From Candidatus Thermoflexus sinensis (GTDB taxonomy: Bacteria; Chloroflexota; Anaerolineae; Thermoflexales; Thermoflexaceae), in the NCBI GenBank assembly GCA_016842045.1, contig JAEVEY010000152.1:1-62003 (forward strand): 62,003 bases of DNA, read 5' to 3'. The notes beneath the pieces were generated by a model, which saw only the letters and a list, made by a program, of their open reading frames with translations, was not told where the DNA came from and ran no database searches. The translations under genes and the position numbers were made by a program. Shown in pieces: positions 1 through 8,985 of this stretch. Each line of letters starts with the position of its first letter. Position 1 is the first letter of the stretch.

Positions 1-3000
1 AGAGTTTCCAGTCACCCGACTCGTAGCGCCAGGCCCAGTCAAAGCCGCCGAAGAGGTGGCCGTTGTCGTAGGGCTGGTTCCCGATGGGCTCGGTCAGCGA
101 AGCCGCGCCGAAGTCGAAGGTCGGCGAGCTGGCGGCTACGTGGACCACCACCGGGATGACGTGCTTGTGCGGGCCGTGGCTCACCTCGATGGCGCCCTCA
201 TAGACCCCGGGCCGGGCAGTGGAAGGCACAGCCATCGTGGCGTTGAAGGTGGCGCTTCCACCAGCTGGCAGGCTCACCGTGGAGGCCGAGAGGCTCAGCC
301 AGCCCCAGTCCGCCTTCTTGTAGAAGGTGATGCGGACCTGCATGGTGACCGGGTCCGTGCCCGTGCGTCGCTGGACACCGAAGAAGACGCCATCGTGGCG
401 GCGGGAGAGGCTATCGCGGCCCACGCTGGCCTCCAGATAGGTGCCGCTGGGATAGCCGTAGGTGAAGCGGTTGTATTCATAGATGCCGCCGACGATGTCA
501 ATTTCGCCCGCATCCACCCGGCCGTTTCCATTGGTGTCCGTCCACAGGTTTCCATCGCCGTTAAGATCCGTCCAATCGTAGAAAAGGACCCGCCACCGGT
601 CATCATAGATGTAATTCCCATCGGTGTCGAACACCGAATACGGGAAGATCACCTGGGCCCGCACCAGGTCGGGGTCATAGGCCTCGATCAACGGCGTGAT
701 GTCGGTGATCCAGGTCGGACGGGTGAAGGGTGGCGGGCTAAAGGAGGGGAAGGACAGGGTGAAGGTGACCTCCCCGACTTTCTGGAGAGCCACATCCCGC
801 AGGTTGACCGAGAAGGGGACGCCTGTGGTGTTGTGGATGGTGAAGGTCTTCACCACAGATTGCCCGGGGTGCATGATGGCCGGGAAGGAGGGATACTCCA
901 CACCACGGTAGTTCCCGGCGGTCCACTGAGCCGGCTCCACATAGTAGCCGTAGTTCATCCCCGCGGCAATATCGGTGGCCCGGTTGGCGTCCACATTGCC
1001 CGAGCCCTGGGTGAGGACATCATAGCCCAGGTCATGGGCAGCGTTGAGGAAGATGGCCTTCGCCTCCTGATAGGTGGGCCAGCGGCCATGTTTGGCGCGG
1101 AAGGCGTGGTAAACCAGGGCCAGGTTGCCCGCGGCCACCGGCGTGGCCATGGAGGTCCCGCCGAAGATGTCGTAGGCGGCCTGGCCGTTGCCGTAGTAAA
1201 TGTTCAGCGGGTTGGCTCCGGTGCCCCAGGCGCCCACGGCCACCACGTCCGGCGCCACATCTCCCAGCGTGCCCGGCCCGCGGTTGGACCAGGGCTGAAC
1301 ATCGCCGTAGGTGAACTGATCGGGGGTGACGAACTCAAAGTAGACCAGAGAGCCATAAGAGGTGCTGGCGCCCACATCAATGATAGAACCGCCATCCGGC
1401 TCGGTGACGGTGCCGTAGCCGTGGCCGCCGTTGCCCGTGGCCACCAGGAAGGCGGTGTTGGGGGCGAAATAGTTATTCAGCCAGTGGGCGAAGCGAGAAG
1501 TCGCATCCCAGCCGTCGTTGATCGTGCCGCTGGCGCCCCAGGAGTTGCTGACGATCTGGGCCTCGTCGCCGGAGTTAGGAACCCCGTCAAAACCCAGCGC
1601 GGCCAGAGCCCAGGAGTCAAAGGGCAGGTTGAATCCATTCTGGAAGGCTGCCACTTTCGCCTTCGGCGCCATCCCGGCCAGCACGGGCCCGCCGGCCCCG
1701 CCGATATTTCCGGCCCCTGCAAAGAGCGGGTTGATGGGGCCGATCCATTCGGGGTCGGTGATCACCCCCTGGGCGGCGATGTCGCTGGCGCAGTTCGTGC
1801 CGTGGCTATCCTCATCGCCGACGAACGAGATCAGGCGCCCAGCTGAGGGAACTGCCACTCCTGGATATAGAGCCGAGACGCCTGGCGGCGGGTTGACGCC
1901 GTCGGCGATCCAGGTTAGCATTCCGGCGGAGAGGTCCCAGACCCCGTCGGTGCCGGGGCTGCCAGCAGCATTGTAGAGGTCCGCCCCGGCCAGTTCGCTC
2001 CCCTTACGCATGGGCTTCTCATCGGTAAGGTCCTGATCGAAGTCCACATCCACGTAGACAGTATCGTAAACGCCAGCAGTGACCTCATCGGCCACGATGA
2101 CAACAGCGGGCGCGACAGCGGTCGCTGCATAGCCCAGGCCGAGATAGAAGCCAGCTGCCAGGTGGTTGATGTCGGGATGCACGGTGTAGTAATACTGGCC
2201 GCTCTTGGAGCGGTTGGGCCAGATAAAGGTCAGTGTGGCGGTGGGCACATTGGAGAAATCCACGGTGAGGGTCGCTGTGCATGTGAGGGTGGTGCAACTG
2301 GTCCCTGTTACGGGAAGCGTATGTGCAAACCAGGTTAGGGTCACGAGATCCCAGTAGTTATCCGGACCGATGGTGAATGTGGGATCCAGGGCGTAGAAAG
2401 CGCCCGACAGGGTGTTATAGGCGAAGGGCCAGCCGGCGTAGGGACCGGAGGGAATGCGGGCCTGGGTGCCCTGGAGGTCCGGATGGCCGAAGTCCACGCC
2501 GGTATCCACCACGGCAACCACCACACCTGCCCCCGTATAGCCTTTGGCATGAGCGGCGGAGGCGCCGTGGATGTCGCGGACCTTCACCGTCGCAGGCTCG
2601 ATCCCGGGCTCCCGGGCGGCGGAGGGTTGAGCGCCTTCTCCTCGAGGGAGCGTGGGCTTCGGGAGCGGCGCAGGCTGGCGTTCCCGAAGCTTCTGGATCA
2701 GCAGCGCTTTGCCGCCCTGCTGGAGCAACTCCCGGATTTCTTTGGCGGTGAGCCGGGGGCGAGCCGGCTTGAGTTCATCCTCCCCGGGCGCTTCCACCGG
2801 TCGATAGGATTCGGTGGAAATCACCGAGATCACGCCAGGGATGCCGGCCAGTTTCTTGAGGTGGGTATCCAGGATCTCCCCGGTGGCCCAGCGAATGCCG
2901 TTGAGCGGCTTGCTGTAAACCACCCGCTGCATCAGACCGTTCAGGTCGGTCTCTTTGGTCATCAGGATGCTGACCAGCACCGGACGTTGCGCGGGACGCA

Positions 3001-3241
3001 GGGCCAGTGGACGAAGATCCGGCGCCAGTTTCCGCAAAGCGGGATCAGAAGCAGTCTCCACGCCGGGAGCGGGAGCGGGCGGTTGAGGAGGGTTCTCTTT
3101 CGCCGGAGGCACAGGAACGATAGAGGCGTTTGAAACTTCATCCGGGGGACGAGCCTGAACAGGGAGTGGGAGGCCGGTGCCTGCAGTGAGTCCGACAATC
3201 AACAGAAGGTAAACTGCCCGTTTGAGGAGTCTATAAGCCAT
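1..3241 (-). CDS. Secreted subtilisin-like serine protease (S8), C-terminus beyond the window
   Basis: Extracellular serine endopeptidase. The first ~30 residues are a signal peptide (basic start, hydrophobic core, then PVQA). The catalytic triad is visible: Asp246 in VVDTGVD, His480 in DSHGTNCA and Ser697 in GGTSMATPVAAG. About 230 residues separate Asp from His, so a large insert sits inside the catalytic domain. A calcium-loop stretch (DLNGDGN, DTNGNGRVDAGE) lies near residues 893-915 and beta-sandwich sequence follows. A pro-region precedes the catalytic domain. The reading frame stays open for about 1,080 codons to base 1, so the C-terminal end is missing. A strong promoter lies just upstream and the gene is transcribed alone. 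Confidence 0.93.
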   Translation of the reverse strand, partial: MAYRLLKRAVYLLLIVGLTAGTGLPLPVQARPPDEVSNASIVPVPPAKENPPQPPAPAPGVETASDPALRKLAPDLRPLALRPAQRPVLVSILMTKETDLNGLMQRVVYSKPLNGIRWATGEILDTHLKKLAGIPGVISVISTESYRPVEAPGEDELKPARPRLTAKEIRELLQQGGKALLIQKLRERQPAPLPKPTLPRGEGAQPSAAREPGIEPATVKVRDIHGASAAHAKGYTGAGVVVAVVDTGVDFGHPDLQGTQARIPSGPYAGWPFAYNTLSGAFYALDPTFTIGPDNYWDLVTLTWFAHTLPVTGTSCTTLTCTATLTVDFSNVPTATLTFIWPNRSKSGQYYYTVHPDINHLAAGFYLGLGYAATAVAPAVVIVADEVTAGVYDTVYVDVDFDQDLTDEKPMRKGSELAGADLYNAAGSPGTDGVWDLSAGMLTWIADGVNPPPGVSALYPGVAVPSAGRLISFVGDEDSHGTNCASDIAAQGVITDPEWIGPINPLFAGAGNIGGAGGPVLAGMAPKAKVAAFQNGFNLPFDSWALAALGFDGVPNSGDEAQIVSNSWGASGTINDGWDATSRFAHWLNNYFAPNTAFLVATGNGGHGYGTVTEPDGGSIIDVGASTSYGSLVYFEFVTPDQFTYGDVQPWSNRGPGTLGDVAPDVVAVGAWGTGANPLNIYYGNGQAAYDIFGGTSMATPVAAGNLALVYHAFRAKHGRWPTYQEAKAIFLNAAHDLGYDVLTQGSGNVDANRATDIAAGMNYGYYVEPAQWTAGNYRGVEYPSFPAIMHPGQSVVKTFTIHNTTGVPFSVNLRDVALQKVGEVTFTLSFPSFSPPPFTRPTWITDITPLIEAYDPDLVRAQVIFPYSVFDTDGNYIYDDRWRVLFYDWTDLNGDGNLWTDTNGNGRVDAGEIDIVGGIYEYNRFTYGYPSGTYLEASVGRDSLSRRHDGVFFGVQRRTGTDPVTMQVRITFYKKADWGWLSLSASTVSLPAGGSATFNATMAVPSTARPGVYEGAIEVSHGPHKHVIPVVVHVAASSPTFDFGAASLTEPIGNQPYDNGHLFGGFDWAWRYESGDWKL

Positions 3242-3302
3242 GGCGTGCCTCCTGGAACACGGGCTGTGGAATTTGGGGAGCACTGAGAGACCTCTTGAAC
3301 TT

Positions 3303-3332
3303 ATTATAGGCAAAGTTAACGAGCACTGTCAA
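3303..3332 (-). promoter_or_regulatory. Sigma-70-type promoter of the subtilisin gene
   Basis: On the minus strand, a perfect TTGACA -35 box (3332-3327) and a perfect TATAAT -10 box (3308-3303) are separated by 18 bp. The start codon follows about 60 bases further on. This is one of the best promoter matches in the window. Confidence 0.8.
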
Positions 3333-3780
3333 GCTTAAAACCTGCCGAGTCCGCATGGAACCTCCGCGCCTGTCACCCTGAGTGAGCCATGACCGGATCG
3401 GGGAGTCCTCATCCCCCCAGCCCCAGCCGATGTCCGAACCCCCATGAAAACCCCGGGAGGAGAGCCCGTCTGGGCCCCCCTTGTTATGGCAGTCATCGGA
3501 TGGGCGGTTGGCTGCGTATCATGTTTGGAACCTGCTGCTTATCGTTTCTCCCCGGAGTCTCCGCATGTCAGGGGTGGGGAGAAGATCCCATTTTGGGAGA
3601 GAGCGGCGGGATCGCCGAAGGGGGTTCTCGGGACCCCAGAAGGTTCTCCCGAAGACGGATGATCGGATTTACGCCGTGGGGGAGAGGGATCGAGGTTGAG
3701 GCCAGGTCGGACACCTTCGATGCTCGATCCAGCCCCAACCCCCTCAGGGGAGAAGGCCAGCTGCACACCTTCTGGATGAT
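3333..3780. other. Intergenic stretch with no supported gene
   Basis: About 450 bases between the divergent subtilisin promoter and the repeat element at 3781. Several short open frames exist on both strands. None has a convincing ribosome binding site, recognisable motif or codon pattern. Confidence 0.5.
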
Positions 3781-3920
3781 AGGAGTTACGCAGTTGAAAG
3801 CTCTAAAGGTGGAACGGAATGGCCCCACCCCCCTTTCTCCCCCCTCCCCACGGCCCAAAGGGCCGTGGGGAGGGGGGAGAAAAATCCTTGCCCCCATGGG
3901 AAACGAACTGCGTAAGTCCT
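3781..3920 (+). mobile_element. MITE-like element, copy 1 (short form)
   Basis: Begins GGAGTTACGCAGTTG and ends with the near inverted copy AACTGCGTAAGTCC. Inside is a CCCCTCCCCACGGCCC...GGGCCGTGGGGAGGGG hairpin that also occurs in the copy at 7504. It is flanked by TGGATGAT on the left and TAGATGAT on the right, which looks like an 8-bp target duplication with one difference. It has no coding capacity. Compared with the copy at 7504 it lacks the second, GC-rich palindrome. Confidence 0.7.
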
Positions 3921-3944
3921 ATAGATGATTGGGGAGGCGTAGTC

Positions 3945-4481
3945 ATGACGCGATGGCGGGAGCGAGCCAGCGAAGTGCTACGGATGGAAGAGGTTGGAGC
4001 CGGATGGCCGGCGGAGATCATCCCCTACCGCGCCGGGGTGATCGGCGGGTTGGCTGGAGGGGGCGCGATGGTTCCTATCGCTCTGGCTTATGGCCTCCTC
4101 TCCGGCCACGGGATCTGGTTCCCGGTGAACCTCATCGGGGCAACCTGGATCCGGGAACTCCAGCAGGCGTCCCCGGAAGCGTTGATGCAATTCCATGGGG
4201 GCGCGCTCTTCACTGGATTGCTGCTCCATGGACTCCTCTCGATCACGCTGGGGATTCTCTACGCCCTCATTTTGCCCGCTCTGCCAGGATCCCCATTGTT
4301 GTGGGCGGTCATCATCGGGCCGCTGCTCTGGCTGGCCGCCACGTTCGTCATCCTGCCGATCTTCAATCCGGTGATGGCCCGCTATGTGGACTGGCCGTCC
4401 TTCGCCCTGGCTCATCTGGCCTACGGGCTGATAATGGGGATCCTGGTGGGGCGCATCCCCCGGGTTCGGGCTCCATCCTAA
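3945..4481 (+). CDS. Small multi-pass membrane protein of unknown function
   Basis: Codes for 178 residues. After a charged N-terminal ~28 residues there are four hydrophobic segments: AGVIGGLAGGGAMVPIALAYG, FTGLLLHGLLSITLGILYALI, LLWAVIIGPLLWLAATFVILP and a last one near LAHLAYGLIMGILVG. It is therefore an inner-membrane protein. I do not recognise a family signature. An in-frame start exists at 3819, but that extension would encode repeat-element sequence, so the ATG at 3945 is preferred. It is transcribed alone, and the convergent neighbour is rsmB. Confidence 0.65.
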   Translation: MTRWRERASEVLRMEEVGAGWPAEIIPYRAGVIGGLAGGGAMVPIALAYGLLSGHGIWFPVNLIGATWIRELQQASPEALMQFHGGALFTGLLLHGLLSITLGILYALILPALPGSPLLWAVIIGPLLWLAATFVILPIFNPVMARYVDWPSFALAHLAYGLIMGILVGRIPRVRAPS

Positions 4482-4488
4482 TAAATGC

Positions 4489-4524
4489 ATGCGGCCCGGT
4501 CTCGGTCTGAGTCCGAGCCGGGCC
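4489..4524 (+). terminator. Large GC-rich hairpin after the membrane protein
   Basis: GCGGCCCGGTCTCGG pairs with CCGAGCCGGGCCGC around a short loop immediately after the stop codon. No T-run follows, so termination is likely but not certain. Confidence 0.45.
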
Positions 4525-4624
4525 GCAGCAGGAAAGGAGGGGCCAGGGCAAGCGAACGCCAGTGGAGTGGGCGGCGATGGCGCTGCTTGCATCCCTATCA
4601 TATTGAAGCCGGGGGCTCCCAAGT

Positions 4625-4640
4625 AGTGATAAATGTCACA
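4625..4640. promoter_or_regulatory. CRP/FNR-family-like box
   Basis: AGTGATAAATGTCACA matches the TGTGA-N6-TCACA dyad recognised by CRP/FNR-family regulators at nine of ten positions. It shares the core GTGAWAAATGTCAC with a second site at 44041. It lies between convergent genes, so its target is unclear. Confidence 0.35.
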
Positions 4641-4696
4641 ATTTATGGACGACAATGATCAACCAAATTGGGGCCTAATTTGCGTCCCTATCCGGC

Positions 4697-6064
4697 CTAT
4701 CCCCCCGCCTTCTCCAGAATCGCCCCAAAGGCCCCATCCATATGATGGATGTGCGGCAGGACCCGGTAGAAGCCCTCCGTGTCCACAAAAGGGCTCGGCA
4801 CTTTGCCCTGAGCGGACACCTGGCGGAATTCCGGATGGTCCCGCAGGAAGGCCTCGATCTGCTCCTCGTTCTCCTCCGGCTCTAAGGAACAGGTGCTGTA
4901 GATCAGTCGCCCCCCCGGTCGGAGCATGCGGGCGGCCGCCTCTAACAGTTCCCGCTGGAGACGAACCAGGCCCGCCAGATCGGATTCCTGCTTATGCCAC
5001 CGGGCGTCGCTTCGTCGGGCCAGCACCCCGGTCCCCAGACAGGGAGCGTCGATCAGGATCCGATCCGCCCATTCAGGCAGGAAGGGCCGCCGTCCATCCG
5101 CCTGGACCACCCGGATGATGGTGAACCCCATCCGAAGGGCGTGTTCCCGCAATCGTCGCAGGCGGCCGAGATGGGCATCCGCAGCCACGATGATCCCCCG
5201 ATCCCCCATGCCCTCCGCGATCGCGGTGGTCTTTCCCCCCGGAGCCGCGCACAGATCCAGCACCCGCAACCCGGGCCGGAGATCCATAAGATAAGGGATC
5301 AGGGCCGCCGCCTCATCCTGGGCGATCACTTTCCCTTCCTGATAGGCCGGCCATGCGGCGAGATCCAGTCCTCCTTCCACCAGCACCCCATAGGGATGAT
5401 AAACGCTGGGCCGGGCTCGCACCCCCCGGGCCTCCAGATCCGCCAGGATCTCCTCACGGGTCGCCCGCAGGCGGTTCACCCGAAGGCTCAGCGGCCGCGG
5501 CGTGTTATGGAAGCGGCAGAGCTCCCGTGCTCCATCGACCCCATACCGGGCGATCCAGCGGCGCACCATCCATTCCGGGAATGAATACCGGATCGCGAGA
5601 TGGGCTACGGGGTCGGCTTCTATCGGAGGGAAGGTCGCCACCGGCCGCCCCTGTTCCAGCCGGGCGGAGATCCGCCGCAGCACCGCATTCACCAGCGCGG
5701 CCGCTCCTTCGCCGGCCACAGCGCGGGCCACCTCCACCGTCTCATGCACGGCCGCCCATCGGGGGATTCGATCGAGGAACATCAATTGATAGAGCCCCAT
5801 CCGCAGGGCGTTCCGCACCCAGGGATCCAGGCGATCCAGCCCGCCCCGCACGTAGCGGGCCAGGACCCAGTCCAGGGTCTTCCGCCAGATGGTCACGCCA
5901 TCCACCAGGGTGGTGAGGAGATCCTGATCCCGCGGGGAGAGCTCCACCTCCCGCCGCAGGGCCTGCAGCACGTAGTCCGCATAGGCCGCCCGGGTCTCGA
6001 TCCGATGCAGGGCCTTCAAAGCGTAATAGCGCGCGGGGGATCGAACGGACGGACGGGCAGGCAC
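4697..6064 (-). CDS. rsmB: 16S rRNA (cytosine-967-C5)-methyltransferase RsmB
   Basis: Methylates C967 of 16S rRNA using S-adenosylmethionine. The order is an N-terminal NusB-like RNA-binding domain (about residues 10-145) and then a Rossmann methyltransferase domain. Visible motifs are DLCAAPGGKTT near residue 268 (SAM binding), DAPCLGTG near 341 (motif IV cysteine) and YSTCSLEPEEN near 389 (catalytic cysteine). The 455-residue length is usual. Translation starts at a GTG preceded by GGAGG at seven bases. It lies 16 bases after the mevalonate kinase stop, so the two are probably co-transcribed. Confidence 0.95.
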   Translation of the reverse strand: MPARPSVRSPARYYALKALHRIETRAAYADYVLQALRREVELSPRDQDLLTTLVDGVTIWRKTLDWVLARYVRGGLDRLDPWVRNALRMGLYQLMFLDRIPRWAAVHETVEVARAVAGEGAAALVNAVLRRISARLEQGRPVATFPPIEADPVAHLAIRYSFPEWMVRRWIARYGVDGARELCRFHNTPRPLSLRVNRLRATREEILADLEARGVRARPSVYHPYGVLVEGGLDLAAWPAYQEGKVIAQDEAAALIPYLMDLRPGLRVLDLCAAPGGKTTAIAEGMGDRGIIVAADAHLGRLRRLREHALRMGFTIIRVVQADGRRPFLPEWADRILIDAPCLGTGVLARRSDARWHKQESDLAGLVRLQRELLEAAARMLRPGGRLIYSTCSLEPEENEEQIEAFLRDHPEFRQVSAQGKVPSPFVDTEGFYRVLPHIHHMDGAFGAILEKAGG

Positions 6065-6080
6065 GGGATCGCCTCCTCAT

Positions 6081-7049
6081 TCAGCGCGTCGAGGATGGAT
6101 CGGCAGGCGAGGTGGCCGGGATCTCGGTCCGGTAAATGGCCCGCGCGCCGGCTGCCTGCAGGGCGTGGGCCACCGACGTCGCCTGCTCCGGGCGCACCAG
6201 AGCGATCAGGTTGCCTCCCCGGCCGCCGCCGGTGAGCTTGGCCCCCAGGGCGCCCGCTTCCCGGGCGATCCGGACCAGATGATCCAGGTGATGGGAAGAA
6301 ACCCCCAGCTCCTGGAGCAGCTGGTGGTTCGCATCCAGGAGCGGACCCAGGTCTTCGATCCGGCCAGCGGCCAGGCATGCCTCCGCTTCCCGCACCAGCG
6401 CCGCGATGGCGTCGAACAGCCGCTCATACCGCTCCGGCTCCCGCTCCCATCCCATCCGCACCGCGGCCACCGTCTCCCGCGTCGGGCTGGGGATGCCGGA
6501 GTCCGCGATCACCAGGGTGAAGGGCCGGGCGATGGAAAGGAGAACCGGCGGTTGACCCCGGACGAAGCGGATGGGGCGTTCGTAGGCGATCACGGTGTTA
6601 TCGATCCCGCTGGGGGTGCCATGATGGTGTTTCTCGACCTCATAGACCAGGGCGGATACAACCTCGGGATCAGCGGGCCGCCCGGCCCACCGGAAGATCG
6701 CCCGCACCAGTGCGGCCGACACCGACGCGCCGCTCCCCAATCCGCCGGCGATGGGAAGGTCGGAGCGCAGGGTGAGCCGGAGATCCGGTTCGGGAAGGCC
6801 CAGGTGAGCCAGCGCCAGGCGGACCGCCATGGCAAGAGGATGATCCGGCGGGGCCGTGGATAACCGGATCGTCTCCGGCAGGTCCAGCGCCGCGATCCAG
6901 CAACCGGACCCCTCCGGCAATGGCTCTGCGCGAACCCATGCTCGAAGCCCGCAAACCGGCACTGCCAGGGCCGGCCGGCCGTAGACTACCGCGTGCTCTC
7001 CCAGGAGGATCACCTTGCCACAGGCGGAAACTTCAAAGGGAGTCCGCAT
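6081..7049 (-). CDS. mvk: Mevalonate kinase (GHMP kinase family)
   Basis: Phosphorylates mevalonate with ATP in the mevalonate route to isopentenyl diphosphate. The three GHMP-kinase motifs are present: GKVILLGEHAVVYG near residues 11-24, GGLGSGASVSAAL near 98-110 (phosphate loop) and KLTGGGRGGN near 271-280. The 322-residue length fits. No other mevalonate-pathway gene is in the window. The start codon has only a weak ribosome binding site, so translation may be coupled or the start may differ slightly. A related GHMP kinase specificity cannot be excluded. Confidence 0.88.
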   Translation of the reverse strand: MRTPFEVSACGKVILLGEHAVVYGRPALAVPVCGLRAWVRAEPLPEGSGCWIAALDLPETIRLSTAPPDHPLAMAVRLALAHLGLPEPDLRLTLRSDLPIAGGLGSGASVSAALVRAIFRWAGRPADPEVVSALVYEVEKHHHGTPSGIDNTVIAYERPIRFVRGQPPVLLSIARPFTLVIADSGIPSPTRETVAAVRMGWEREPERYERLFDAIAALVREAEACLAAGRIEDLGPLLDANHQLLQELGVSSHHLDHLVRIAREAGALGAKLTGGGRGGNLIALVRPEQATSVAHALQAAGARAIYRTEIPATSPADPSSTR

Positions 7050-7145
7050 GGCTGGACGCTGGAGCGCTTCTGATTCTTGCAGGGCGAAAGGAATGCCCGA
7101 AGGCGATGGATACGGGAGCCCGATCCCGCCCCAAAGCCTCAGCGC

Positions 7146-8149
7146 TTACCCGGGCCTCTTCTCGGCCCATACAAAGTATTCCGTGCGTCGCTCATACAGG
7201 CGGGTGACCTCGAAGCCTGCTTCTCTCAAAATACGCTCGACGCATCCCAGCTGGTTATGGCGTGCAAGGGCCGACGCGTGCACCTCGCAGATCAGCTGCC
7301 TGACGTGCTTCCCCAGTATTTGCCGCATCCCGTTCAGCACACTGCATTCATGGCCTTCCACGTCGATTTTGACGACGTCCGGAGGGGGGATTCCGCGGAG
7401 CACAAGCGCATCACCGGGCGCTGTCTGAACACGGAGCGGGAAGTCCGATGGAGAGGCAACATGCCCCATCATAAATGCGCGCTCGCCGCCCCTCAAATCG
7501 AAATAGGACTTACGCAGTTCGTTTCCCTGGGGGCTTTGGGGGCGGAGCGGGGCGCCGAAGGCGCCCCGCTCCGCCCCCAAAAAGGATTTTTCTCCCCCCT
7601 CCCCACGGCCCTAAGGGCCGTGGGGAGGGGGGAGAAAGGGGGGTGGGGCCATTCCGTCCCACCTTTAGAGCTTTCAACTGCGTAACTCCAATCGAAAAAC
7701 CCCGGCCCTTCGCGGTCGGAGAGGGCGATCCGAAGCACCCGGACCCGATCCTGGCATCCGTTCAACCGGGTGTTCATGATGATTCGCCGGGCGTTCTGTG
7801 AATAAGGCTCGAAGGCGATCACCTTCCGACAGAACTGGGCGGCGAGGATCGCGTACAGTCCATGATAGGCCCCGATATCCCAGAAGACATCAGCGCTCCG
7901 CAATCGGCCTATTAAATGGCGGAGACAGATCTCCTCGGTCTGATAGGTTCGGATCCAGTTCAGGGCCTCGCCATAAGACCGGATTTCGAAGCGGGCAACC
8001 CTGGATTCCACCTGGATCTGGAAGGCTCCCCGGCTCCATGCCATTGCAGCCATGATTCTTCGCTGGAAAAAGCGCTGAAGCTCACGCCCAAGGGCTTGCA
8101 GCCCCTCCCCTTTCAGGATCTCCCAGGCCTGATCGATCTTAGCGGTCAT
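7146..8149 (-). pseudogene. FkbM-family methyltransferase split by a small transposable element
   Basis: The N-terminal half (8149 to about 7698) encodes a helical leader and the start of a SAM-dependent FkbM domain, including DVFWDIGAYHGLYAIL and VIAFEPYSQNARR. The C-terminal half (about 7503 to 7146) carries VKIDVEGHECSVLNG and LICEVHASALARHN, typical of FkbM enzymes that O-methylate sugars or polyketides. A 186-base element at 7504-7689, flanked by the direct repeat AATCGAAA, separates the halves and shifts the frame. Removing the element and one repeat copy restores one continuous frame (...GPGFFDLRGGERAF...). The interruption therefore looks recent. The flanking genes psuG and mvk are unrelated. 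Confidence 0.88.
7504..7689 (-). mobile_element. MITE-like element, copy 2 (long form), inserted in the FkbM gene
   Basis: 186 bases bounded by GGACTTACGCAGTT at 7506-7519 and, on the other strand, GGAGTTACGCAGTT from 7689. Perfect 8-bp direct repeats AATCGAAA lie at 7496-7503 and 7690-7697 (10 bp with one mismatch if extended). It contains two hairpins: a 39-41-base palindrome at 7538-7578 centred on GGCGCCGAAGGCGCC, and CCCCTCCCCACGGCC...GGCCGTGGGGAGGGG at about 7596-7630. No open frame encodes a transposase, so it must have moved using an enzyme encoded elsewhere. Confidence 0.85.
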
Positions 8150-8306
8150 CGGAGGATCGCCCTGGAGATACGGTATCGCAAAACCAGCCGGGATGCTAAG
8201 GTAGCGGGCTACCCGGGACAGCCCGCCCTAACCCCAGGCCCTCACGAAGGGACAGGCTCTCTGGATTTGCCGAATCGAATTGGCAGCACCGCTTGCTATG
8301 GATGGA

Positions 8307-8975
8307 TCAGGAGCTCCTCATGATGGACAGGGATCGGGCCAGGATCCCCACGAAACCGGCTTCCGGGTAAAAACCCGTGCGCGGCTCCTCTTCCCGGATC
8401 TCCGGGGCGTCCGGAGCCTGGAAAAGGGTGGAGCGATACTCCGCGACCTGGAATCCCGCTTCCTGCAACCAGTCCTCCAGTTCCTGCCGGCTGTAAAAAT
8501 GGGCGATGGAATAGAAGGGATGTCCCTGACGGCCTTTCTCCTGATAATGCGCGGCCCACGGGCTCTCCGCCAGGATCATCCCCAGCACCAGGCCGCCGTC
8601 CGCCCGCAGGACGCGGTGGGCTTCCTCCAGCACCGCCCGGGGATCTTCTACAAAGCACAGGGTCACCACCAGGAGGACCCCGCCGAAGGATCCATCCCGG
8701 AAGGGAAGGCGTTCGCCCACCGCCTGAGCCACGCGGATCCCTCGATCGACCGCCATCCGCAGGGGGCTCAGGGCGGGATCGATCCCGAACTCGACCCCCA
8801 GGGCCCGGGCGAAGCGGCCGGAGCCCACGCCGATCTCCAGCCACGGCCGTGAGCATTGGGCCAGCAATGGAGCCAGCGCCTGGACCTCGGATCGATATGC
8901 GCCTCGCCCCACTGGCCCTTCATACCATGCATCGTAGCGTCCGGCATAGCGCTCGAAAACCGACTCCTGGCGCAT
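8307..8975 (-). CDS. Class I SAM-dependent methyltransferase
   Basis: 222 residues with a Methyltransf_11-type fold. WLEIGVGSGRFARALG (about 45-60) is the SAM-binding motif I, followed by GIDPALSPLRMA, GERLPFRDGSFGGVLLV and a post-motif EEAHRVLRADGGLVLG. The substrate is not evident. The ATG at 8975 has GAGGG at five bases. psuG ends ten bases upstream on the same strand, so both genes are probably on one transcript. Confidence 0.82.
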   Translation of the reverse strand: MRQESVFERYAGRYDAWYEGPVGRGAYRSEVQALAPLLAQCSRPWLEIGVGSGRFARALGVEFGIDPALSPLRMAVDRGIRVAQAVGERLPFRDGSFGGVLLVVTLCFVEDPRAVLEEAHRVLRADGGLVLGMILAESPWAAHYQEKGRQGHPFYSIAHFYSRQELEDWLQEAGFQVAEYRSTLFQAPDAPEIREEEPRTGFYPEAGFVGILARSLSIMRSS

Positions 8976-8985
8976 GCGGTCCCTC

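Noticed and set aside
56-1846. 596-codon plus-strand open frame
   Set aside because: Antisense shadow of the subtilisin gene; the minus frame carries the catalytic motifs.
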